Source: Gemmatimonadaceae bacterium
GTDB lineage: Bacteria > Gemmatimonadota > Gemmatimonadetes > Gemmatimonadales > Gemmatimonadaceae
Direction of reading: 5' to 3'
DNA length: 6,692 nt
Assembly (NCBI GenBank): GCA_025451425.1
Contig: JANWKK010000260.1
Location: 1-6,692, forward strand
The position numbers and the translations under genes were made by a program. The notes beneath the pieces are model-generated. The model did not search any database. It saw nothing but the letters and a program-made list of their open reading frames with translations, and had not been told where the DNA came from. Positions 1-5,559 of the stretch are shown here, piece after piece (the stretch's first letter is position 1; each line of letters opens with the position of its first letter).

Positions 1-10
1 AGCTGCGCCT

Positions 11-125
11 CCGGACCCCGCTCGTGCTACCCGACCTACGAGTGCTCGCGCTCAGGCGATAGGTGTAGGTCCGCGCGCCGCACGGCTCTCGCCGCGCGCG
101 GAGTCCGGGACCCGCTCCTGCTATC
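11..125. repeat. Degenerate direct repeat, two copies about 94 bases apart
   Basis: A 21-base element at 11-31 recurs at 105-125 with 17 of 21 positions identical by eye. The shared core is CCGG, then CCCGCTC, then TGCTA. The second copy begins inside the sequence CGGAGTCCGGG, which also occurs at 3672-3682 in the gap between the amidohydrolase and oxidase genes. No coding frame, tRNA or rRNA feature is seen in the first 153 bases. The repeat could be a remnant of a dispersed intergenic element or chance similarity in GC-rich DNA; I cannot decide between these from one window. Confidence 0.3.
70..102 (-). terminator. GC-rich hairpin downstream of the DUF6941 gene
   Basis: TCCGCGCGC at 70-78 pairs perfectly with GCGCGCGGA at 94-102, a 9-base-pair stem with a 15-base loop. 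It lies about 50 to 85 bases beyond the DUF6941 stop codon and so could end the minus-strand transcript. There is no run of T after the stem in the minus direction, so it is not a canonical intrinsic terminator. It could instead be a transcript-stabilising hairpin or a chance structure in GC-rich DNA. Confidence 0.25.
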
Positions 126-153
126 GAGATTTCAAACACGGTTCACTAGCCCC

Positions 154-558
154 TCACGCGTTCGCTGCTTGGCGAATGCTCAGCTGCACTGCGGCCGTGG
201 GCACCCCGTCGACGTGCAGGAGAAAGGTGTATCGTCCTGCCGTCGCGATATTGAAAAGATCGAACTGAAGAGGCAAATCGACAGAGACCGACTCGAGGCC
301 TGCCGGCATCGGGGGCAACGACACCTCTCCGCCCGGGCGTCCCATCTCTTTCCCGGAGGGATCGCTCATCGCCACTTCCACCTTGTGCGCCCGACCCACT
401 TCCTCGCGCGTGAAATGAATCCGCGCTGCGAACGCCAAACGTGGCAGGGTGAAAGGAATCGTAGGAAGCTGCAAGTCGTTGAAGACGCCGATCAGCGATG
501 GACGTCCGTCGTTACCGAGAATGACCGTGTCGCAGAGCGCGACGTATTGAACGTGCAT
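154..558 (-). CDS. DUF6941 family protein
   Basis: This 134-residue protein of unknown function looks like the DUF6941 family. The recognisable pattern is the N-terminal VQYVALCDTVIL, the LIGVFNDLQLPTIPF stretch that follows, and then FAARIHFTREEVGRAHKVEV (about residues 42-61), with alternating hydrophobic residues suggesting a small beta-sandwich. The C-terminal half continues as strands ending in TAGRYTFLLHVDGVPTAAVQ. There is no signal peptide, membrane segment or catalytic motif, so a cytoplasmic accessory role is likely. It is the last of four genes on the minus strand, 45 bases after the alcohol dehydrogenase. The ATG has no clear Shine-Dalgarno; the bases before it are CTTCGCTCGCCC. 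The family name is from recognition of sequence style; no function is known to me, and proximity to the dehydrogenase may not mean a shared job. Confidence 0.82.
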   Translation of the reverse strand: MHVQYVALCDTVILGNDGRPSLIGVFNDLQLPTIPFTLPRLAFAARIHFTREEVGRAHKVEVAMSDPSGKEMGRPGGEVSLPPMPAGLESVSVDLPLQFDLFNIATAGRYTFLLHVDGVPTAAVQLSIRQAANA

Positions 559-569
559 GGGCGAGCGAA

Positions 570-591
570 GGGGTTAGGGACTAGGGGACTA
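570..591. repeat. Short G-rich tandem repeat between dehydrogenase and DUF6941 genes
   Basis: Three head-to-tail units read GGGGTTA (570-576), GGGACTA (577-583) and GGGGACTA (584-591) on the plus strand. On the minus strand, which is the sense of both flanking genes, they appear as TAGTCCCC, TAGTCCC and TAACCCC. The array fills about half of the 45-base gap. A related CTAGCCCC string lies at 146-153, just past the DUF6941 stop, and CTAGCCC at 1607-1613. The function is unknown; it could be slippage-generated spacer DNA. Confidence 0.45.
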
Positions 592-603
592 CGAGGTTGC
601 GGA

Positions 604-1590
604 TCACGGCATGAGAACGGCCGCGCCGCGAAGCTTCCCCGATCGATGCGCCTCGATCGCTTCATTCGCTTCGTTCAGCGCAAAGCACTCGATCTCGGTA
701 CGTACAGGCACCCTCGGTGCCAGGGCGAGAAACTCGTCGCCATCCTGCCGGGTGAGATTGGCGACGGAGCGGATCGTCCGCTCTCCCCAAAGAATGTCAT
801 AAGGGAAGCTTGGAATGTCACTCATGTGAATCCCGGCGCAGACGACCACACCACCCTTGGCCGTCGCCCGGAGTGCCAGCGGAACGAGCTCGCCCGCCGG
901 TGCGAAGATAATCGCCGCGTCCAACGGCTCCGGACGTTCGTCGGTTGCGCCGGCCCACTCGGCTCCCATCGATCGGGCGAATGCCTGAGACGCCTCGTCG
1001 CCGCGTCGCGTGAACGCGTACACGCGCTGGCCTCGAGCGACTGCGACTTGCGTGACGAGGTGCGCGGCGGCGCCAAAGCCGTACACGCCGAGGCGCTTTG
1101 CGATCGCGGGATCGCCGGCGAGGCGTAGCGACCGATAGCCGATGAGTCCAGCACAGAGGAGCGGCGCGGCGTGCGCGTCTTCGTAGTCCCCTCTTATAGG
1201 AAAGCAGAATCGCGCGTCGGCGACGCAGTACTCGGCGTAACCGCCGTCGATGTCGTAGCCGGTGAACCGCGCCCGATCGCACAAATTCTCGCGGCCGCTT
1301 GTGCAGTAGACGCACACGCCGCAGGTCCAGCCGAGCCACGGCACGCCGACACGATCACTGCGTTGTAAGGAACTGGCTGCGGGCGCTTCCTCGACGATTC
1401 CGACGATCTGGTGGCCAAGGACCAGCGGCAGCTTCGGCTTCGCCAGCTCCCCGTCGACGATATGGAGATCCGTGCGACACACTGCGCAGGCGCGCACACG
1501 AATCAGCACCTGTTCGCGCGCACGCGTCGGTGGAGGAATTTCAACTTCCCTCAATGTCGATCGCGGGCGCTCCAGCACCATCGCGCGCAT
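604..1590 (-). CDS. Zinc-dependent alcohol dehydrogenase, MDR superfamily
   Basis: This is a 328-residue medium-chain dehydrogenase that should interconvert an alcohol and an aldehyde using NAD(P) in the cytoplasm. The length and the GHQIVG variant of the zinc motif fit the CAD2-like/'adh_fam_2' group. Catalytic zinc ligands are visible as Cys38, His60 and Cys146. The structural zinc site is intact as Cys90, Cys93, Cys96 and Cys104 in CGVCVYCTSGRENLC. The Rossmann glycine motif is GVYGFGAAA (168-176). The second strand ends at FTRR (193-196), without an acidic residue, which leans towards NADP. The position after His60 is Gln rather than the more usual Glu. The ATG start is supported by AGGGA seven bases upstream, overlapping the stop of the oxidase gene, so the two are probably translationally coupled. 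The physiological substrate cannot be read from sequence. Confidence 0.93.
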   Translation of the reverse strand: MRAMVLERPRSTLREVEIPPPTRAREQVLIRVRACAVCRTDLHIVDGELAKPKLPLVLGHQIVGIVEEAPAASSLQRSDRVGVPWLGWTCGVCVYCTSGRENLCDRARFTGYDIDGGYAEYCVADARFCFPIRGDYEDAHAAPLLCAGLIGYRSLRLAGDPAIAKRLGVYGFGAAAHLVTQVAVARGQRVYAFTRRGDEASQAFARSMGAEWAGATDERPEPLDAAIIFAPAGELVPLALRATAKGGVVVCAGIHMSDIPSFPYDILWGERTIRSVANLTRQDGDEFLALAPRVPVRTEIECFALNEANEAIEAHRSGKLRGAAVLMP

Positions 1591-1597
1591 TCCGAAA

Positions 1598-1602
1598 TCC
1601 CT
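1598..1602 (-). promoter_or_regulatory. Shine-Dalgarno of the alcohol dehydrogenase, overlapping the oxidase stop
   Basis: On the minus strand AGGGA lies seven bases before the dehydrogenase ATG. Its first two bases, AG, are the last two bases of the oxidase's TAG stop. This arrangement fixes the dehydrogenase start and suggests that terminating ribosomes re-initiate on it. Confidence 0.6.
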
Positions 1603-3640
1603 ATCTTCTAGCCCGTATCCCCTCTCCGACTATCTTCGCCATCCCCATGATTGTAATCATTGGGTTCACGCCCGAGGATGCGGGAAAGAGACTCGCGTCG
1701 GCGACGTAGAGTCCGGCGATGCCACGAACCGAACCGCGCTCGTCGCAGACCGAGGTGCGCGGATCGGAGCCCATTCGGCACGTCCCCATCTGATGCGCGC
1801 TGAACAACGTCGACCACTTGCGATCGAGGGTGCTGTTGAGGAGGCGCGTGCAGAACTCGTCGACGGCGCCCTGCGTCGCGTGCTTCGACTGCAAGACATG
1901 CGGTCGGGAGTGCAGGGTGATGATCTCTTCCGCACCGGCCGCGATGTGCGCTCGCACGGCGGCTACCATCCCGCGCCTGAAGTGCGCGAGCTCGCGGGTG
2001 CCGACGCGATATTCAATCGCGCGACTGTCTCGCCTAACGCGGATGCGTCCCCCTTCGCCATCTCTGACGAGGACGACCGTCGCGCTCATATGTGCAGCGC
2101 GCTGCATGCGGCGCCGATGGTCGCGTGCACCGAACCAAGGCATCGACAGCGCGAGCATCCCGGGATGTGCGTCGGCGAGCTCGAGACGGACTCCGAAATT
2201 GCCGTCGAGGGAGGCGTGCTCTTCGGACATCACGGTTTGCGGCGGACCCTCCCAAGGTCGTATCGAATCGGCGTACACGCCAAGGACGGCGCTTGCCGGA
2301 TGCAGGAAGAGGTTCTTACCTAACGACGCATGCCGCAGTCCCGAGCGAAGCAGGAGGCCTGGCGTCTCGAGGCCGCCCGCCGCGACGACTACGATCGGCG
2401 CACGAACGCTGATTGCAAACTCCCGTCCCATCGAGGAATCCGCATCTCGCGTGACGGCATTCACGCCGCTGACGCGTGCCTGCGTGTGAATCACACGTGT
2501 CACTCGACAGTTGGGCATGACCGTCACGTCGCCGAGCCGTTGAGCGTCGGCAAGGAAGGTGACCGCGGTCCCCTGCTTGCCGCCACGGCGGCAGCCAAAC
2601 ATACACGAGCCGCACTGCGTCGGATCGCAGCCGTGCGCATTCCGCGGTACGTGCAGCCACGACCAGCCTAACGAAGTACAGCCGCGGCGCAACGCCTCGT
2701 TGTTTGCATTGATCACGCTCTCGACGGTGCCGACGTTGAGCCGCTCGCATACTGCGTCCAGCGCCTGGGTAAAGCGCGTCTCGGTGAAAAGCGGCAGGCC
2801 GGAAACCGCTGCCCACTCGTCGCGAATCGGGTCGGGAAGTCGCAGCGACGTTTGCCAGTTCAGTGACGTTCCACCGCCGACGCACGAACCGGCGAGGAGC
2901 GTGACGCCCAAGTCACGCGTCGAGGTCGTCGCTCGATCCAGGTACAGGCGCTGCATTCCGACGATCTCGCGTTGATCGAATTGCGGTGCCTGATCCGCCG
3001 GGCCCTGCTCGAGCACGACGACGCGCATTCCAGCGCGCGCGAGCTCCGCGGCGACCACGCCACCGCCCGCGCCGGAGCCAATCACGCAGGCGTCGGCTTC
3101 GAGCTGGATGGGCCCATCGACAGTCGTGAGCTTGAGCGCTGCGTCCCGGGCTGGCGCGTTAGGTACCGGCACATACCCGATCCCGTTCCACGTCGGATTG
3201 CTGCGCCGTTCGTCCATCGTCGAGTAAAACAAGAACGACGCGAGCCGCTTCACCGCCTGAAACCCCTTTCGCGCCAATGGCACGGCGCTCGTCGCCATCG
3301 ACAGCAGCACCTTCTCGCGCTCGTCCGTTTGCAGCGACCGGAACGAGCGCGCTTTGCCGGCGAGCCCGAGCATGAACAGCGGATGGTCGAGCGCGCGGAG
3401 AAGGAGTCGAAAATCCTGCACTTGTTCCGCTGGAACTGCTGATAGCGCCTCTTCCATTGCCGCGGGAACGCCTAACGAAATCGCGTCCGCGGTAAAGAGG
3501 TCGCGATCGTCACCGGCCTCCGGCACGAGCCGCGGAAAGAACGCCCCACAAACCCAGAGGAGCGTCGTGCGCTCGTCAGGTGAAAGAAGCGACGGCGCAA
3601 GGGAGCGACTCAGCGGTTCATGTGCGGACAGCGTGTGCAT
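1601..3640 (-). CDS. GMC-family flavin oxidoreductase, long-chain alcohol oxidase-like
   Basis: This 679-residue FAD enzyme most resembles the long-chain (fatty) alcohol oxidase branch of the GMC superfamily, which oxidises alcohols to aldehydes. Residues about 18-140 form an all-helical N-terminal region typical of that branch, beginning LSPDERTTLLWVCGAFFP. The FAD-binding Rossmann motif is ACVIGSGAGGG (184-194), ending in VVVLEQG, and the GMC signature GGGTSLNW lies at 255-262. A cysteine cluster Cys338, Cys343, Cys346, Cys350 precedes GGKQGT, another mark of the branch. The catalytic pair is His616 in SAHQMGTCRMG and Asn659 in SSGVNPMITIMG. No signal peptide is seen. The ATG has AAGG six bases upstream. 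It is followed after 10 bases by the dehydrogenase gene, so the two likely share a transcript. The substrate class is inferred from family; oxidase versus dehydrogenase electron acceptor is unresolved. Confidence 0.9.
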   Translation of the reverse strand: MHTLSAHEPLSRSLAPSLLSPDERTTLLWVCGAFFPRLVPEAGDDRDLFTADAISLGVPAAMEEALSAVPAEQVQDFRLLLRALDHPLFMLGLAGKARSFRSLQTDEREKVLLSMATSAVPLARKGFQAVKRLASFLFYSTMDERRSNPTWNGIGYVPVPNAPARDAALKLTTVDGPIQLEADACVIGSGAGGGVVAAELARAGMRVVVLEQGPADQAPQFDQREIVGMQRLYLDRATTSTRDLGVTLLAGSCVGGGTSLNWQTSLRLPDPIRDEWAAVSGLPLFTETRFTQALDAVCERLNVGTVESVINANNEALRRGCTSLGWSWLHVPRNAHGCDPTQCGSCMFGCRRGGKQGTAVTFLADAQRLGDVTVMPNCRVTRVIHTQARVSGVNAVTRDADSSMGREFAISVRAPIVVVAAGGLETPGLLLRSGLRHASLGKNLFLHPASAVLGVYADSIRPWEGPPQTVMSEEHASLDGNFGVRLELADAHPGMLALSMPWFGARDHRRRMQRAAHMSATVVLVRDGEGGRIRVRRDSRAIEYRVGTRELAHFRRGMVAAVRAHIAAGAEEIITLHSRPHVLQSKHATQGAVDEFCTRLLNSTLDRKWSTLFSAHQMGTCRMGSDPRTSVCDERGSVRGIAGLYVADASLFPASSGVNPMITIMGMAKIVGEGIRARR

Positions 3641-3670
3641 GCTTGGCCTTGTCGCCTTTTTCGCGCGGTA

Positions 3671-3681
3671 CCGGAGTCCGG
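3671..3681. repeat. Small palindrome in the gap between amidohydrolase and oxidase genes
   Basis: CCGGAGTCCGG is a perfect palindrome around one central base. It lies in the 52-base gap (3641-3692), which otherwise holds the oxidase's ribosome-binding site. With the flanking bases it resembles 100-125 at the left edge of the window (both share CGGAGTCCGGG and a nearby CCT, GCTAT string). The stem is too short and lacks a T-tract to be called a terminator. Confidence 0.3.
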
Positions 3682-3692
3682 GTCCTTCCTGG

Positions 3693-5414
3693 CTATTCGC
3701 CTCTGTAAGCCGGCCCCCTAACGACTTTCCCCGGCTTCGCCCCTGTCACCTTTCCGTCACTTACCACCGCCACACCGTTTACGATCACGTACTTCATCCC
3801 CACCGACAGCTGATGTGGCTTCTCGTACGTCGCGCGGTCGATGACGGTGTTCGGGTCGAACACCATTACGTCCGCATACATCCCCTCGCGTAGCTCGCCA
3901 CGGTCGCGAATGCTCAGCCGGTCGGCGACGGCGCTGGTCATCTTTCGTACGGCATCCTCGAGCGTCAAGATTCGCTCGTCGCGCACGAAGCGTCCGAGAA
4001 TACGAGGATACGTCCCGTACGACCGTGGATGGGTCGAGATCTTCGCGCTGTCCGGATCGAACGCCTCCGCGTCTGTCCCGAATTTCATCCAGGGCTGACG
4101 CACCTGCATCGCCACGTTGGAGTCGGACGCGACGAAAATTACCTGACCCAGCTTGTTCTGCTCCGCGATCGTTAGGTCCATGAGCGCGTCCGACCAGTCC
4201 TTGTGCATCGCCTGCGCGATCTCGCTGAGCCGTTTGCCCTCGTACTTCTTGAGCGAATCCACTGTGAAGCCAACGACTTCGACGCCCTTCGGCGTCGCCG
4301 CCATGCAGAGACTCTCGAAGGACGCGTGCTCGCTCGTCATTTCGGTTTTGATTTTTGCCCGCGTCGGCGCGTCGTGAAGGCGTTCCAGCAGCTTACCGTC
4401 AGCATGCGCCCAAGGGGGTATGCAGGATGAGAGATTGTTCTGGCCCGCGACGTATGGATACTGATCGGTGGCGACATCCTGGCCCGCGGCGCGCGCCGAG
4501 TCGATCTTGGCGACGACTTGCTTCGCTTTTGGCCAGTTGCGTACGCCGGCGGCCTTCAGGTGGTAGATCTCGACCGGGACGCCACCGTCATGGCCGATCT
4601 TGATCGCCTCATCGACTGCTTCGACCAAGCGATCACCTTCGGAGCGCATGTGAGTGATGTACACGCCACCGAGCGGTGCCATCGCCTTCGCTTCCTCGAT
4701 GAGCTCCGTCGTCGACGCATAGCTTCCTGGCGGATAGATCAGCGCGCTACCGACACCGAATGCGCCGTCGAGCATCGCGTCACGCACGACGCGACGCATC
4801 GTATCCAGTTCTGCGGCGTTCGCCGGCCCCTCCGTCATCCCTTTCGCGTACGCGCGTACGGTGCCCGCGCCGACGAACGAGCCAACGTTCACCGACATCG
4901 TGTGCTTCTCCATCGCGTGCAGCCAGGTGTCGAAGCCACGCGGACCCGTGAAGCTCCGCAGCACGCGTTGCAAGGAGGTATCCATCGCGATCGCTGCGGA
5001 TGACTGAAAGATCTTGTCGTTGGCTGGTGCCGGTGTGTCGCCTTCGCCGAGGATCATCGTCGTCACACCCTGCGTGATCATGCTGACGACTCGGCTGTCA
5101 CCGGTGAGCAGCTCCGGGTACGATTGCGCCTGGATGTCGATGACGCCGGGCGCGACCACGAGACCTTTGGCGTCGATCTTCTCTTTCGCGCCAGCGTCCG
5201 CGAGCATCCCGGCTGGCGTAATGCGGGCGATGTGATCCCCGCTAATCGCGAGGTCGCCATAAAACCATGGATTGCCGGTGCCGTCGACGATCTTGCCGTT
5301 GGTGATCACGACGTCGTACTGCTGAGAGCCGCCCTGTTGTTTCGCCTGAGGTTCCGGTCGAACGGAGCAGGCGGCGAGGACGGCGATGAAGACGATCGAA
5401 GACTTGATGCGCAT
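3693..5414 (-). CDS. Lipoprotein amidohydrolase, D-aminoacylase-like
   Basis: This is a 573-residue member of the amidohydrolase superfamily closest to N-acyl-D-amino-acid deacylases, which hydrolyse acyl amides. A lipoprotein signal is clear: MRIKSSIVFIAVL then the lipobox LAAC with Cys16, so the enzyme should be anchored to a membrane after export. The N-terminal small domain reads DVVITNGKIVDGTGNPW; the barrel includes THMRSEGD (His255), YHLK (His285), DQYPY (317-321) and ASD (Asp431). THPRSYGTYPRILGRFVRDE (461-480) is a strong family hallmark, followed by the closing GELREGMYADVMVFDP. Unusually, the first-strand metal motif HxH is Gln95-Ala-Gln97, and the position of the family's Asn-Cys-Gly is Gly-Glu-Gly (123-125). 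The start was set at this ATG because it begins the signal peptide; an in-frame GTG at 5513 would bury it. No good Shine-Dalgarno precedes the ATG. The substrate is unknown and activity is not guaranteed given the altered metal site. Confidence 0.85.
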   Translation of the reverse strand: MRIKSSIVFIAVLAACSVRPEPQAKQQGGSQQYDVVITNGKIVDGTGNPWFYGDLAISGDHIARITPAGMLADAGAKEKIDAKGLVVAPGVIDIQAQSYPELLTGDSRVVSMITQGVTTMILGEGDTPAPANDKIFQSSAAIAMDTSLQRVLRSFTGPRGFDTWLHAMEKHTMSVNVGSFVGAGTVRAYAKGMTEGPANAAELDTMRRVVRDAMLDGAFGVGSALIYPPGSYASTTELIEEAKAMAPLGGVYITHMRSEGDRLVEAVDEAIKIGHDGGVPVEIYHLKAAGVRNWPKAKQVVAKIDSARAAGQDVATDQYPYVAGQNNLSSCIPPWAHADGKLLERLHDAPTRAKIKTEMTSEHASFESLCMAATPKGVEVVGFTVDSLKKYEGKRLSEIAQAMHKDWSDALMDLTIAEQNKLGQVIFVASDSNVAMQVRQPWMKFGTDAEAFDPDSAKISTHPRSYGTYPRILGRFVRDERILTLEDAVRKMTSAVADRLSIRDRGELREGMYADVMVFDPNTVIDRATYEKPHQLSVGMKYVIVNGVAVVSDGKVTGAKPGKVVRGPAYRGE

Positions 5415-5448
5415 GTCGATTGGCGGGGAATTGAGATTCGTTAGGCTG

Positions 5449-5472
5449 GTCGTCGCGGTAAGTGGCGACGAC
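5449..5472. repeat. Perfect inverted repeat, possible operator or leader hairpin
   Basis: GTCGTCGC (5449-5456) and GCGACGAC (5465-5472) are exact reverse complements separated by eight bases. The pair sits in the divergent intergenic region, 35 to 58 bases upstream of the amidohydrolase start and 87 or more upstream of the plus-strand start. A dyad of this size could bind a dimeric regulator or fold as a hairpin in the amidohydrolase leader RNA. No regulator gene lies in the window. Confidence 0.4.
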
Positions 5473-5549
5473 ACACAGAGGATGGCCCGGAAAACCGTGC
5501 TCGTCCAGTGCACGCGCCTTCAATTTGCATCCGCGTACAGGTAATCGCT

Positions 5550-5554
5550 GGAGG
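5550..5554 (+). promoter_or_regulatory. Shine-Dalgarno of the erythromycin esterase-family gene
   Basis: GGAGG lies five bases before the ATG at 5560. It is the strongest ribosome-binding site in the window and decides the start of a gene whose end lies outside it. Confidence 0.7.
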
Positions 5555-5559
5555 CGCGC

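Larger units (their letters stand above)
5415..5559. promoter_or_regulatory. Divergent intergenic region
   Basis: These 145 bases separate the minus-strand amidohydrolase from the plus-strand erythromycin esterase-family gene, so promoters for both should lie here. I see TTGAGA at 5431-5436 on the plus strand and TTGAAG on the minus strand near 5520, but no convincing -10 partner for either. The region contains an 8-base inverted repeat (5449-5472), one CGTTAGG motif (5439-5445) and the ribosome-binding site of the plus-strand gene. The promoter role is inferred from gene orientation, not from recognised boxes. Confidence 0.5.

Noticed and set aside
1..153. Possible tRNA or other structured RNA gene
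   Set aside because: No GGTTCRANYCC-type T-arm or acceptor-stem pairing could be found on either strand; only an isolated GC-rich stem.
169..1128. Long plus-strand open frame of 319 codons opposite the DUF6941 and dehydrogenase genes
   Set aside because: Its product is rich in Arg, His and Cys with no recognisable motif, and it runs antisense across two well-supported genes and their gap. It is a by-product of GC-rich codon use.
1472..2323. Plus-strand open frame of 283 codons opposite the oxidase
   Set aside because: Antisense to the conserved catalytic C-terminal half of the oxidase; no family resemblance and no ribosome-binding site.
3354..3893. Plus-strand open frame bridging the amidohydrolase-oxidase gap
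   Set aside because: Low-complexity Ser/Arg-rich product, antisense to the ends of two real genes.
5431..5460. Sigma-70-like promoter from TTGAGA on the plus strand
   Set aside because: No acceptable -10 hexamer at 16 to 18 bases; the downstream sequence at that distance is CGCGGT.
5415..5513. 33-residue N-terminal extension of the amidohydrolase from a GTG at 5513
   Set aside because: The extension would place a lipoprotein signal peptide inside the protein. The GTG does have GAAGG-like bases just upstream but at too short a distance, and the internal ATG gives a textbook lipobox.
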